A DNA stretch of 64,000 nucleotides from Hartmannibacter diazotrophicus (GCF_900231165.1 NZ_LT960614.1:1548550-1612549); one strand, 5' to 3'. Positions 16,969 to 27,122 are shown, counted from the first letter of the stretch. Made by a program: numbers and translations. The notes: generated by a model not told the origin, from the sequence alone.

Positions 16969-18457
16969 GCTCTTCCGCACGACGGCGATCAAGCTGTCGC
17001 TTCTCTACCTGATCGTCTTTTCGGCGCTCACCGGCTTCGTGCTGGTCTACATCTCGTCCAAGACCTCGGCGTTGTTGTCGAAGACGCTTGAGACGACGAT
17101 CACGGCCGATCTCGTCACGCTCTCCGACGACTACATGTCCGGAGGTATCCGGCGGCTGGTTGAATCGGTGCTGACGCGCTCCCGGCAACCGGGCGCAAGC
17201 CTCTATCTGGTCAAGGATTTCGCCGGCCGCACGGTGGTCGCCAACGTCGGCGACATTCAGCTCACCTCCTTCAGCAAGGACGAGAGCGGCTTCTTCCCGA
17301 TCCCCTACCATCGCCTCGAGGGCGACACGGTGGCGGAGCACGAGGCCCTGGCGCGCGTCATGCTGCTGCCCGGCGGTGTCCGGCTGCTGGTGGGGCGCGA
17401 TGTCGGCGAGCGCGATGCCTTCGGCGACGTGATCAAGGATGCGCTTCAGCTCAGCATCCTCGTCTTCGTGATCATGGGCTTTGCAAGCTGGTTCATCGTC
17501 AGCCGCACGGTGCTGAGGCGCGTGGAAAGCGTCGCCGAGACCTCCAACCAGATCATGTCGGGCGACCTTTCGCAGCGTCTTCAGATCGTCGGCTCCGGCG
17601 ACGAGTTCGACAATCTTGCCAGGAGCCTCAATGCCATGCTCGACCGGATCGAGCAGCTCATGGCCGGGCTGAAGGAGGTGTCGGACAACATCGCCCACGA
17701 CCTGCGCACGCCGCTGACGCGGCTGCGCACGCGCCTGGAGACGGCCTTGGTCATCGCCTCGGACCCCGAGGCGACCCGAGAGGCCGTGGCCGCCTCCGTC
17801 GAGGATGCCGATGCCCTGATCGCGACCTTTGATGCTCTTCTGAAAATCGCCCGCGTCGAGGCCGGCTCCACCGGCGACAAGGACGAAGAGGTCGACGCGG
17901 CGGCGATCCTTGCCGATCTCGCCGAACTCTACGAGCCCGCTCTGGAGGACATCGACGGCCACCTCGAAATCGATGTCGAGGGGCCTTTGCCGATCGAGGC
18001 AAGCCGGGCTCTGGTCTCCCAGGCCATCGTCAACCTGCTCGACAACGCCCTGAAATATGCCTTCGGCGAGGAGTCCGATCTGTCTGGCCGCACGCCGCTG
18101 TTGCGCCTTGTCGGCCGCGCTGAGAACGGTCACATCCGGCTGTCCGTGACCGACAACGGCCCGGGTATTCCTGCGGAAGATCGCCAGCGCGTCCTGCAGC
18201 GCTTCGTGCGCCTCGACGTCAGCCGCAGCCGTCCGGGGTCGGGCCTCGGTCTGGCACTCGTTTCGGCGGTGGCGCACTATTACGGCGGCCGGTTCAAGCT
18301 GGGCGACGCCGAGCCCGGCCTTGCAGCGACGCTGATTCTGCCCGAGTCTGGCAGGAAACCACGCCGGTCGACGGCGTCAGGCGAAGAAAAAGAAGAAGGA
18401 AAGAACGCCCATGTCGGTCCAAGCGCCCCGGAGCGAGCAAGCCGAACCGACCATTGA
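16952..18457 (+). CDS. HAMP-domain sensor histidine kinase
   Basis: A 501-residue membrane kinase: span 1 near residues 12-34 (IKLSLLYLIVFSALTGFVLVYI), an about 130-residue periplasmic sensor, span 2 (LSILVFVIMGFASWFIVSRTV), a HAMP linker, a HisKA box SDNIAHDLRTPLTRLR with His249 and an ATPase domain (NLLDNALKYAF, DNGPGIP, GSGLGLALV). GTG start within the regulator gene. The last 16 codons run into glnE, giving a Lys/Glu-rich tail (GEEKEEGKNAH) that is probably not functional. It phosphorylates the adjacent regulator. Its signal cannot be read from sequence. Confidence 0.92.
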   Translation: MTAFGKLFRTTAIKLSLLYLIVFSALTGFVLVYISSKTSALLSKTLETTITADLVTLSDDYMSGGIRRLVESVLTRSRQPGASLYLVKDFAGRTVVANVGDIQLTSFSKDESGFFPIPYHRLEGDTVAEHEALARVMLLPGGVRLLVGRDVGERDAFGDVIKDALQLSILVFVIMGFASWFIVSRTVLRRVESVAETSNQIMSGDLSQRLQIVGSGDEFDNLARSLNAMLDRIEQLMAGLKEVSDNIAHDLRTPLTRLRTRLETALVIASDPEATREAVAASVEDADALIATFDALLKIARVEAGSTGDKDEEVDAAAILADLAELYEPALEDIDGHLEIDVEGPLPIEASRALVSQAIVNLLDNALKYAFGEESDLSGRTPLLRLVGRAENGHIRLSVTDNGPGIPAEDRQRVLQRFVRLDVSRSRPGSGLGLALVSAVAHYYGGRFKLGDAEPGLAATLILPESGRKPRRSTASGEEKEEGKNAHVGPSAPERASRTDH

Positions 18458-21425
18458 TCTCAAGCACCTCTCGCCGCGGGCCCTTGTCCGCCGGCTGACC
18501 TGCGTGCCGCAGATCGGCCCCGACCGGGCACGGGCCGAGGACGATCTGAATGATGCCCTGAAGAGCGCGGAGGCTGCCGTCGCCGCCGACCTTGAGGGGC
18601 TGTTCGGCGCCGATCCGCGCGTGAAGGACTTTCTGCTCGGCGTCATCGCCAATGCACCCTATTTGCGCGATCTCATTCGCATCGATCCCGCCGCGACGCT
18701 GGCCTCCCTGACGCACGCGCCCGAGGCGCGCATGGAAGCGCTGCTGACGCGCATCCGCGACATGCCGCTGCAAAGCGAGGCGCAGGTGATGACGGATCTG
18801 CGCCGCGTCAAGCGCGAGGCGGCGCTGCTGATTGCTCTCGCCGATCTCGGCGGTGTCTGGGAGCTTCTGTCCGTCACCCAGGCGCTGACCCGCCTTGCCG
18901 ACGCCTCCGTTTCCGGCGCGATCCGGTTCCTGCTCGCGGAGGCGGCGACCCAGGGCAAGTTCCTGCCGCACGATGCCGCCGATCCGGAGCAGGGGAGCGG
19001 TCTCGTCATTCTCGCGATGGGCAAGCAGGGGGCAGGCGAGCTCAACTACTCCAGCGACATCGACCTCATCGTCTTCTACGACGGCGAGGCCGCCCCGGTC
19101 GCCGAGGGCATCGAGGTCGGCACCTTCTTCGTCCGTCTCATTCGGCGCATGGTCAAGATCCTCCAGGACCGGACGAAAGACGGCTACGTCTTCCGTACGG
19201 ACCTGCGCCTGCGGCCGGACCCCGGCGCGACGGCGGTGGCCATCTCGCTCGCCGCCGCCTTCCACTACTATGAGAGCGTCGGACAGAACTGGGAGCGCGC
19301 GGCGCTGATCAAGTCGCGCCCTTGCGCCGGCGACCAGAAGGCGGGCTGGCGGTTCCTGGAGAACATTCGCCCCTTCGTCTGGCGCAAATACCTCGACTAT
19401 GCTGCCATCCGCGACATTCACTCGATCAAGCGGCAGATCCATGCGGTCAAGGGCCATGGCAACATCGCCATCGCGGGGCACAATCTGAAGCTCGGACGCG
19501 GCGGCATCCGCGAGATCGAGTTCTTCGTCCAGACCCAGCAGCTGATCGCCGGCGGTCGGGAACTCGACCTGCGCGGGCGTGAGACGATTCCGATGCTCAG
19601 GGCGCTGACCGAGCTTGGCTGGCTGGAGCCCAAAAGCCGCGACGAGCTGATCGAGGCCTATGTTTTCCTGCGCCGGATCGAGCACCGCATCCAGATGGTC
19701 GCGGACGAGCAGACCCATACGCTTCCCGAGGCCCCGGAGGGGATCGACAGGATCGCGCGACTTTCAGGCTTTGCCGATCGGGAGAGCTTTTCAAAGGCGC
19801 TGCATCAGCGGCTCGTCACCGTCAGCGAGCACTATGTCGATCTCTTCGATCAGGAGGCTGCTCTCTCAAGCGACGGCGGCAACATGGTCTTCACCGGCGA
19901 CGAGGATGACCCGGAGACGGTCGCCACCCTGCGTCAGCTCGGTTTCGCCCGCCCGGAGGACGCGATCCGCGCCGTCAGGACATGGCATTTCGGCCGCTAT
20001 CCCGTCACGATCCCGACCAAGTCGCGGGAGATCCTGACCGAATTGACGCCGCGCCTCCTGGCCACCTTCGGCCAGACCGATGCGGCCGATCAGGCGCTCA
20101 CCGCCTTCGACAGCTTTCTTTCGCGTCTGCCGGCAGGCGTTCAGCTTTTCTCGCTTCTGAGCGCCAACCCCAATCTCATCGACCTCATCGCCACGATCAT
20201 GGGCACCGCGCCGCGCCTTGCCGAGATCGTCGCCCGCAGGCCGCATGTGATGGACGCGGTGCTGGAACCGACCTTCTTCGGCAGCCGCCCGCGCGTGGTC
20301 GATATCGGTCGCCGTCTCGCCTCGCAGATGAAGGAGGCCGTCGGCTACGAGGACAAGCTCGACCGCCTCCGTATTGTGGCCAAGGAGCAGCAGTTCCTCA
20401 TCGGCGTGCGCATTCTCTCCGGCACGCTGTCGGCCCGGCAGGCCGGCGAGGCCTACGCGGGCCTTGCCGAGGCGATCCTGCGCCAACTCCTGCCACATGT
20501 GATCGGCGAGTTCGAGGCCCGGCACGGCAAGATGCCCGGCGGACGCTTCACCGTTCTCGGCATGGGCAAGCTCGGCGGCCGCGAGATGACGGCGACCTCC
20601 GATCTCGACCTCATCCTGCTCTACGATCACAACCCCGAGGCCCAGGCGTCCGATGGTGCGAAGCCGTTGGCGCCGACGCAGTATTATGCCCGCCTGACCC
20701 AGCGGCTTGTGGCCGCCCTGACGGCGCCGACCGCCGAGGGCAAGCTCTTCGAGGTGGATTTCCAGCTCCGTCCGTCGGGCAATTCGGGGCCGCTCGCGAC
20801 CCATATCGAGGCTTTCGACCGCTATCACGAAAAGGAAGCCTGGACCTGGGAGCACATGGCCCTGACCCGCGCCCGCGTCGTTGCCGGCAGTCGGACGCTG
20901 GGCGCCGAGGCCGACGCGATTATCCTCAGGACGCTGACGCAGGCGCGAGACGGGGCCGCGATCCTGGCCGATGTCGCCGACATGCGCGCGCGCGTCGAGG
21001 AAGAGCTTGGCAGCAAGGATCCCTGGAATTTCAAGCGTGTGGCTGGCGGCCAGTTCGACGTCGAGTTCATCGCTCAGGCTTTGCAGCTTGTCCACGCCTC
21101 CGACGATCCGCATGTCCTGTCGCACACGACGGAAACAGCATTGGAGCAACTGGTCTCTGCGGGGAAACTCGATGCCCAGGATGGCGCGGCGCTGCTGGCC
21201 GCGACAAGGCTCTATCAAGAACTTGGCCTGCTCATCCGCCTTGCCATCATCGGCGCCTTCGATCCGAAAGAGGCACCGCGCGGCTTCCTGGCTCTCGTTG
21301 CCCGTGCCGGCGAGATGCCGGACGTCGCGAGCCTGGAGGCGCACCTGATCGAAACGGAACGGGCGGTGCGGGATATTTTCGAGCGGACGATCGGCAAGGT
21401 CGAGCGGCGCAAGGACGACGGCTGA
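18411..21425 (+). CDS. glnE: Glutamine synthetase adenylyltransferase / deadenylase
   Basis: A 1004-residue protein (family about 950-1000) with two nucleotidyltransferase domains. Their catalytic motifs are GELNYSSDIDLIVFYD (about residue 210) and GGREMTATSDLDLILLYD (about residue 730), separated by the central regulatory domain. The N-terminal domain removes AMP from glutamine synthetase and the C-terminal domain adds it, under control of PII. The ATG follows AAGGAAAG and lies 47 nt inside the kinase gene, which suggests translational coupling between the two-component pair and nitrogen control. It ends 3 bp from a convergent gene. Confidence 0.95.
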   Translation: MSVQAPRSEQAEPTIDLKHLSPRALVRRLTCVPQIGPDRARAEDDLNDALKSAEAAVAADLEGLFGADPRVKDFLLGVIANAPYLRDLIRIDPAATLASLTHAPEARMEALLTRIRDMPLQSEAQVMTDLRRVKREAALLIALADLGGVWELLSVTQALTRLADASVSGAIRFLLAEAATQGKFLPHDAADPEQGSGLVILAMGKQGAGELNYSSDIDLIVFYDGEAAPVAEGIEVGTFFVRLIRRMVKILQDRTKDGYVFRTDLRLRPDPGATAVAISLAAAFHYYESVGQNWERAALIKSRPCAGDQKAGWRFLENIRPFVWRKYLDYAAIRDIHSIKRQIHAVKGHGNIAIAGHNLKLGRGGIREIEFFVQTQQLIAGGRELDLRGRETIPMLRALTELGWLEPKSRDELIEAYVFLRRIEHRIQMVADEQTHTLPEAPEGIDRIARLSGFADRESFSKALHQRLVTVSEHYVDLFDQEAALSSDGGNMVFTGDEDDPETVATLRQLGFARPEDAIRAVRTWHFGRYPVTIPTKSREILTELTPRLLATFGQTDAADQALTAFDSFLSRLPAGVQLFSLLSANPNLIDLIATIMGTAPRLAEIVARRPHVMDAVLEPTFFGSRPRVVDIGRRLASQMKEAVGYEDKLDRLRIVAKEQQFLIGVRILSGTLSARQAGEAYAGLAEAILRQLLPHVIGEFEARHGKMPGGRFTVLGMGKLGGREMTATSDLDLILLYDHNPEAQASDGAKPLAPTQYYARLTQRLVAALTAPTAEGKLFEVDFQLRPSGNSGPLATHIEAFDRYHEKEAWTWEHMALTRARVVAGSRTLGAEADAIILRTLTQARDGAAILADVADMRARVEEELGSKDPWNFKRVAGGQFDVEFIAQALQLVHASDDPHVLSHTTETALEQLVSAGKLDAQDGAALLAATRLYQELGLLIRLAIIGAFDPKEAPRGFLALVARAGEMPDVASLEAHLIETERAVRDIFERTIGKVERRKDDG

Positions 21426-21428
21426 GCC

Positions 21429-23885
21429 CTATTCGGCCGCGTGGACCTGCGCGATCCGGCCGGGGCTGCGCGCGCCGCCAAGGCGCGTCTCGCTGAGGGC
21501 GTCCTTGGGCAGAATTGGCGGGATGGAATTGCGCAGCCGGAGGCCGTCCTGCGAATGCGTCGGAGAGGCGATGCGCGGCAAATCGATGACGACCGTCGTG
21601 CCGACGCCTTCCTCGGACTCGATCCGCATGGTGCCGCCGTGGAGTTCGGCCAGCGATCGGGCGATCGCAAGGCCGAGGCCCGAGCCCGGATGCTTGCGCG
21701 TCATCTGGTTCTCGACCTGGACGAAGGGCTGGCCGAGCTGCGCCAGCGCCTTCGCCGGAATGCCGATGCCGGTGTCCTCCACCATCAGCCGCGCGTTGTC
21801 GCCCGCCATCTTCGTGCTGACGCGGATGCGTCCGCCAAGCGGGGTGAATTTCAGCGCGTTGGACACGAGGTTGAGGACGATCTGCTTGATGGCGCGACGG
21901 TCGGCGACGATGGGCTGGTCAACCGTGAAGTCGGTGACGAGCTGGATGGAGCGGTCCGCCGCCTGGTTGTTCATGATGCGGGTGGATTCGGCGACGACGT
22001 CGTCGATGTCGACCGATTCCAGCGTCAGGTTCACACGGCCGGCCTCGATCTTCGACATATCGAGGATGTCGCTGATCACGTTGAGAAGATAGGTGCCGCT
22101 CTCGTGGATGTCCTGGCAATACTCATCGTATTTCGGCGAGCCGAGCGAGCCGAAGATGCCCGAGCGCATCATCTCCGAGAAGCCGATGATGGCGTTGAGC
22201 GGCGTGCGCAATTCGTGGCTCATCGAGGCAAGGAACTCGGACTTCGAGCGGTTGGCGGCCTCCGCGCGGGTCTTTTCTTCCGAGTATTTGTCGGCCAGAT
22301 CCACAAGTTGCTGCGTCTGTGCCTGCAGCTTCTGGCGCGACTGGCGAAGGTCCGTGACGGTTGCCATCAGCCGCCGCTCGCTGTCCAGCAGCTTTTCCTC
22401 GTGCAGCTTGAGTTCCGTGATGTCGGTACCGACGGACACGAAGCCGCCGTCCTTGGTGCGCCGCTCGTTGATCTGCAGCCAGCGGCCGTCGCGAAGCTGG
22501 GCCTCGAAGGAGCGGGCCCCGTCGTCGCTCTGCAGCGTCGTCTTGACCTGGCTCTGCACCACCGGCCGCGAGCCGGATTCCATCACGTCTTCATAAGGCG
22601 TGCCGGAAAAGACCAGTTCATCCGGAATGCCGTGCAGGCTCTGGTATTTCGAGTTGCACATGACGAGGCGGTTGTCGGCGTCCCAGAGCACGAAGGCCTC
22701 GGAGATCGTCTCGATGGCATCGCGCAGGCGAAGGTCCGCCGTCTCGGTCTGCTCCATGAGGCGCTTCTGCTCGGTCTCGTCGACGGCAATGCCTATGAGG
22801 TGCGGGGTGCCGTCGCGGTCGCGCACAATCTCTGCGCGGGCGCGCAGCCAGAGCCAGCGTCCTTCGGCATGCCGCATGCGGAAGGCGAGGTCGACCGACG
22901 TCTGCCCGGATTCCAGAAGATCGCGGGCGAGGGCGTAGAGGTCGGTGTCCTCGGGGTGGATGAGGCTCTGGAGGTCACCGAAGCCCATGAGTTCGGAATT
23001 GGGCTCCATGCCGAGGATCACATACATCGACGGCGACCAGAACAGCCGTCCGCGAGACAGGTCCCAGTCCCACAGGCCGCAGCGCCCGCGCCTCAGCGCC
23101 GTATCGACCCGGTGCTGCGTCTGGGCATAGAGGTGGTCGGCCTCGCGGGCTCGCGTCGTCTGCATGAAATAGGCGTAGACGATGACGATCAGGATGCAGC
23201 TTGTACCGATGAAGAGGCTGATGTTGACGGAGACGTCCCGTTTCCAGTTCGCGAAGATGCGTTCGTTCGGCTGGTAGACGGTCACGCTGCCGCGGCTGCC
23301 TGCAAGGTCATGCACCGTCGCAAGCACCGGCGTGCCGTCGGCAAGCTCGATCTCGAGCACGCCCGCCTGCTCGCCGAAGGTGGTGAGTGGCTGACCGGTG
23401 CCGAGCAGGTCCTCGAGAGACCGGCCGACGAGGCTCTGGTTCTCCGGTCGCGAGACGACGATGGTGCCTGCGGGGTCCGCGACAACGATGACGCGACCGT
23501 TCGAGCTGGCGTTGGGCGCGAGGGCCGTGTCGAGGTCCTTGCCGACCTTCTCGTGGTAGCCGTCGCCGGGTGCGGTGGGCAGTGTCTGCGAGAGCGACGC
23601 ATCGAGCGACTTGGCGACAAGCCCGATCATCGTCGTTGCCGTTGTGGCGACTTCGTTGCGCTGATCGAGCAGCGAGGACGTGCGCGCCACGGCGATGACG
23701 AGAAGGAAGATGGCGATGAGGATCGGGATGGAGCGCCTCAGATAGGGCTCGGCCTGCAACAAGCGTCGATAAGCCGGTCGCGCCAGAAGATTGGCGTGCC
23801 CCTTGATCGCATCGTTGCGGACAGATGTGCCCAAAAAGCGCGTGCGCCAACCAGTGGCGGCACCGGCATCGTCTGCCTGCGCCAT
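21429..23885 (-). CDS. PleC-like membrane PAS sensor histidine kinase
   Basis: An 818-residue kinase. Span 1 (IPILIAIFLLVIAVA), an about 160-residue periplasmic domain, span 2 (ISLFIGTSCILIVIVYAYFM), two PAS domains (LWDWDLSRGRLFWSPSM...; AFVLWDADNRLVMCNSKY...), a coiled coil and a HisKA box FLASMSHELRTPLNAIIGFS (His557), then NLVSNALKFTP, DTGIGIP and GSGLGLAIA. GSPKYDEYCQDIHESGTYLL is typical of the PleC/PdhS/DivJ subgroup that controls DivK and CtrA. Position beside glnE also fits rhizobial pleC, from memory. The start MAQADDAG has GGGGGG 6 nt upstream. No receiver domain is present. Confidence 0.85.
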   Translation of the reverse strand: MAQADDAGAATGWRTRFLGTSVRNDAIKGHANLLARPAYRRLLQAEPYLRRSIPILIAIFLLVIAVARTSSLLDQRNEVATTATTMIGLVAKSLDASLSQTLPTAPGDGYHEKVGKDLDTALAPNASSNGRVIVVADPAGTIVVSRPENQSLVGRSLEDLLGTGQPLTTFGEQAGVLEIELADGTPVLATVHDLAGSRGSVTVYQPNERIFANWKRDVSVNISLFIGTSCILIVIVYAYFMQTTRAREADHLYAQTQHRVDTALRRGRCGLWDWDLSRGRLFWSPSMYVILGMEPNSELMGFGDLQSLIHPEDTDLYALARDLLESGQTSVDLAFRMRHAEGRWLWLRARAEIVRDRDGTPHLIGIAVDETEQKRLMEQTETADLRLRDAIETISEAFVLWDADNRLVMCNSKYQSLHGIPDELVFSGTPYEDVMESGSRPVVQSQVKTTLQSDDGARSFEAQLRDGRWLQINERRTKDGGFVSVGTDITELKLHEEKLLDSERRLMATVTDLRQSRQKLQAQTQQLVDLADKYSEEKTRAEAANRSKSEFLASMSHELRTPLNAIIGFSEMMRSGIFGSLGSPKYDEYCQDIHESGTYLLNVISDILDMSKIEAGRVNLTLESVDIDDVVAESTRIMNNQAADRSIQLVTDFTVDQPIVADRRAIKQIVLNLVSNALKFTPLGGRIRVSTKMAGDNARLMVEDTGIGIPAKALAQLGQPFVQVENQMTRKHPGSGLGLAIARSLAELHGGTMRIESEEGVGTTVVIDLPRIASPTHSQDGLRLRNSIPPILPKDALSETRLGGARSPGRIAQVHAAE

Positions 23886-24022
23886 CCCAAGCCCCCCTTG
23901 GTGCTGCACTCGTTACTTGAGATTATGAAAACGCGATTCCCTCGAATCACCGTCATCTTGAATCATCGAGGAATCTCTTGTCCATAGGCGTTTTTCAGAT
24001 TTATCGGCAGCCCACCGGTTTG

Positions 24023-24037
24023 TTAAGAAACGGTTAC
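24023..24037. promoter_or_regulatory. CtrA-like box upstream of the PleC-like kinase
   Basis: TTAA-N7-TTAC matches the CtrA consensus TTAA-N7-TTAA(C) in seven of eight positions. It lies about 140 bp upstream of the kinase start, just after the pepN stop. Such short motifs arise by chance, so support comes mainly from the cell-cycle nature of the kinase. Confidence 0.3.
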
Positions 24038-24039
24038 GC

Positions 24040-26685
24040 TCAAGCCAATGAACGCTCGGCGATATCCCGCACGTCACGCGAGAGATTGGGCTTGGCGGCG
24101 ATGCGCTTAAGGGCCGCTTCGGCCAGCCCCTGGCGCACCGGTTCCCAGTTTCTCCAGGAGCGGAAGCTGACCAGGATGCGGGCGGCGACCTGCGGATTGA
24201 TGTCGTCGAGCCGCATGACCTTGTCGGCGACGAAGTCGAAGCCGGCGCCGTCGGCGCGCGCGAACTGCGGCAGGTTGGCTGTCGCGAAGGTGCCGATCAG
24301 CGAGCGCACCCGGTTCGGGTTGCGGATCGAGAAGGCCGGATGCTCGGTGAGGCGCTTGACCTCGTCCAGCGTCCGCGCGCCGGGGCGCGCCGCCTGAACC
24401 GCCAGCCACTTGTCGATGACGAGCGGAACGGACTTGTAGCCCTCGTAGAAGTCGCCGAGAGCCTGTTCGGCCTCCGAGGCACCGTTCTGGACGAGGCTGA
24501 CCAGCGCGGCCAGCCGGTCGGTCATGTTGGTCGCGGCGCCGAATTTCTCCATGATGCGGGCGTGGACGTCGGCATTGCCAGAGGCGGCGCGCATGTCCTG
24601 TGCCGCGTTGGCGAGCGCCCGTCGTCCGGCACTCTCGGCATCCGGCGAGTAGGCGCCTTCGTCGTGATAGAAGCGGGCGAGGTGATCGAGCGTCGGCCCG
24701 AGCTTGGAACCGATGGTCCGTCGCGCATGGCGCAGGGCGCCGGCGATGGCATCCGGATCGACGTTGCTGCCGATTTCCCGGGCGATGTCGGCTTCCTGCG
24801 GCAGCGCGAGGACGAGGGCCCGGAAGGCCGGATCGAGCGCATCGTCGGTGATGATCTCGGCAAGGGCGGCGAGATAATCGCCGTCGATCGTCGCCGAACT
24901 TCCGGCGCGAAGCGCCTCCGTCGACGCGGTGAGGCAATACATCGCCACCGTCGACGCCGACTGCCAGCGGTTGAAGGGGTCGCTGTCGTGCCGCATCAGG
25001 AACAGAATGTCCTTGATCGGCATGTTGAGGATCGGCCGCACCGGCGCCGAGAAATTCCTCAGGATCGACGGGATCGGCCGCGAGGCGACGCCGGTGAAGA
25101 CAATTTCCTGCTCGGCCTTGTCGACCACGATGACGTCGCCATTGACCTCGGCGCCCTTCGCCGTCTCGTAGAGCATGTCCTCGCCGTTCGGGCCGACGAG
25201 ACCGAAGCGCACCGGCAGCACCATCGGCTTCTTTTCCGACTGCTCGGGCGTCGGGCCGAGGCTCTGGCTGAGCGTCAGGCGGTAGGTGCGGTTGTCGCCG
25301 TCATAATCGTCGCGGATGTCGAGCTGCGGCGTGCCGGCCTGGCTGTACCAGAGCATGAATTGCGAGAGGTCACGGCCGGAGGCTTCGGCAAAGCAGGCGA
25401 CGAACTGCTCGATGGTCGCCGCATCGCCGTCGTGCCGGTCGAAATAGAGATCCATGCCGGCCTTGAAGGCCTCGTCGCCGATGAGGACCTTCAGCGCGCG
25501 GATCACCTCGGCGCCCTTCTCATACACCGTCGCGGTGTAGAAGTTGCTGATCTCCATGTATTTTTCAGGGCGAACCGGATGGGCGAGGGGGCCGGCATCC
25601 TCCGGGAACTGGTGGCTGCGCAGGAGGCGAACGTCGGAGATGCGCTTCACCGGGCGCGAACGCATGTCGGAGGTGAACTCCTGGTCGCGGAAGACGGTCA
25701 GGCCCTCCTTGAGGCAGAGCTGGAACCAGTCGCGGCAGGTGATGCGATTGCCCGTCCAGTTGTGGAAATACTCGTGCGCGATGACGGCCTCGATGCCGCC
25801 ATAGTCCTGGTCAGTGGCGACATCCGGGTTGGCGAGCACGTATTTGTCGTTGAAGACGTTGAGGCCCTTGTTCTCCATCGCCCCCATGTTGAAGTCGGAA
25901 ACGGCGACAATGTTGAAGACGTCGAGGTCGTATTCGCGCCCGAAGGCGGTCTCGTCCCAGCGCATGGAGCGCTTCAGGGCATCCATGGCATAGACGGCGC
26001 GCTCCTCGTTGCCGTGCTCGACATAGACGCCGAGATCGACATGCCGGCCCGACATGGTCGTGAAGCTGTCCTTGACCACGCCGAGGTCGCCGGCAACCAG
26101 GGCGAAGAGGTAGGAGGGCTTCGGATGCGGATCGCTCCAGACCGCGAAATGCCGGTCGGTATCCGGGACGAGGCCGCTCGTCGTCGGGTTGCCGTTGGCC
26201 AGCAGCACGGGCGCCGCCGCGACGGGGGCTTCGATCCGCACGTCATAGACGGACAGAACGTCCGGCCGGTCCAGGAAATAGGTGATGCGGCGGAAGCCTT
26301 CCGCCTCGCACTGGGTGCACCAGACGCCGCTGGACCTGTAGAGCCCCATCAGCTTGGTGTTGGAGGCCGGGTCGAGCTTCGTGACGATCGTCAGCGTGAA
26401 GGGAGCGGCGGGCGGGGTCTTGACCGTCAACCCCTGCGGCGTCGCCGAATAGGCCTCATCGCCGAGCGAGACGCTGTCGAGCGCGATCGAGACGAGATCG
26501 AGTTCGTCGCCATCGAGAACGAGCGGCGTGCCGGCCACCGTCGTCTCGCGCTTTCGCACCGACAGGGTTGCCGTCACCAGCGTCTCTGTCTCATGCAGCT
26601 GAAAATCGAGATGCACCCGGCCGATCGCATAGTCGCTGGGCCGGTAGTCCTTGAGGAGGATCGCGGCGGTCTCGTCGGTGCGCAT
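24040..26685 (-). CDS. pepN: Aminopeptidase N (M1 family)
   Basis: An 881-residue cytosolic metallopeptidase, the usual size of gram-negative PepN (about 870-890). The exopeptidase motif GAMEN is at residues 268-272. The zinc site HEYFH is at 304-308 with the third ligand Glu327 (HEXXH-x18-E) in KEGLT. RRITYFLDRPDVL is also diagnostic. It removes N-terminal amino acids from peptides. The ATG start MRTDETAAILLKDYRPSDY matches the family N-terminus. It lies alone, reading away from trpL, and its stop is 154 bp from the downstream kinase start. Confidence 0.95.
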   Translation of the reverse strand: MRTDETAAILLKDYRPSDYAIGRVHLDFQLHETETLVTATLSVRKRETTVAGTPLVLDGDELDLVSIALDSVSLGDEAYSATPQGLTVKTPPAAPFTLTIVTKLDPASNTKLMGLYRSSGVWCTQCEAEGFRRITYFLDRPDVLSVYDVRIEAPVAAAPVLLANGNPTTSGLVPDTDRHFAVWSDPHPKPSYLFALVAGDLGVVKDSFTTMSGRHVDLGVYVEHGNEERAVYAMDALKRSMRWDETAFGREYDLDVFNIVAVSDFNMGAMENKGLNVFNDKYVLANPDVATDQDYGGIEAVIAHEYFHNWTGNRITCRDWFQLCLKEGLTVFRDQEFTSDMRSRPVKRISDVRLLRSHQFPEDAGPLAHPVRPEKYMEISNFYTATVYEKGAEVIRALKVLIGDEAFKAGMDLYFDRHDGDAATIEQFVACFAEASGRDLSQFMLWYSQAGTPQLDIRDDYDGDNRTYRLTLSQSLGPTPEQSEKKPMVLPVRFGLVGPNGEDMLYETAKGAEVNGDVIVVDKAEQEIVFTGVASRPIPSILRNFSAPVRPILNMPIKDILFLMRHDSDPFNRWQSASTVAMYCLTASTEALRAGSSATIDGDYLAALAEIITDDALDPAFRALVLALPQEADIAREIGSNVDPDAIAGALRHARRTIGSKLGPTLDHLARFYHDEGAYSPDAESAGRRALANAAQDMRAASGNADVHARIMEKFGAATNMTDRLAALVSLVQNGASEAEQALGDFYEGYKSVPLVIDKWLAVQAARPGARTLDEVKRLTEHPAFSIRNPNRVRSLIGTFATANLPQFARADGAGFDFVADKVMRLDDINPQVAARILVSFRSWRNWEPVRQGLAEAALKRIAAKPNLSRDVRDIAERSLA

Positions 26686-27086
26686 GAAGCCATCTTTCGT
26701 CGGTTGGTGATCTCATTCCCCGGGGCCGAACCGGAAAACGGTCCGCCGAAAAGGGAAGCATCACACTCAAATCAGTCGTTTCTCTGGTCTAGCGGCGATG
26801 CCGGATGCTGGCAACAGCGCCCCGCGCAAGCCGGTTACCGTCAGGAGAATCCGCCCGTCCGGAATCAATTTCTGCACAAAGCCCGGTAACCCTTTGCAGG
26901 GACTCACCGAAGCGGCCTGAATCGGAATCTGAACTTGAGCCCTTCGGAAATGAGTTGAACGGGTTTGTTGAATCAGAATGTCAGAAGTGTGCCGGCCGGC
27001 TTTGCGCTGTCCTTCCGGACCCGGACAGGCGGCGGCTCCATGGCTCTCGGCGGTCGGATGCCGCGGCGGGCCGCGCATCCCGAGGA
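26686..27086. other. Gap between pepN and the trp leader
   Basis: About 400 bp between divergent genes. It should hold the pepN promoter. I see no convincing gene; short open frames on both strands have no ribosome-binding site or family character. Confidence 0.5.
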
Positions 27087-27115
27087 TTGTCAACGCTGGC
27101 GGCTTCGATTATGGT
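27087..27115 (+). promoter_or_regulatory. Promoter of the trp leader
   Basis: TTGTCA, a 17-nt spacer and TATGGT form a sigma-70 promoter. The -10 ends 7 nt before the A of the leader ATG, so transcription would begin at the start codon itself. A leaderless trpL is established for Sinorhizobium meliloti. Confidence 0.7.
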
Positions 27116-27122
27116 CCGGCGC

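Noticed and set aside
21441-23987. An 848-codon open frame antisense to the PleC-like kinase
   Set aside because: Composition is typical of a G+C-rich antisense shadow; the kinase on the other strand has all its motifs.
24340-26889. An 849-codon open frame antisense to pepN
   Set aside because: No domain or signal seen; pepN carries GAMEN and HEXXH-x18-E on the real strand.
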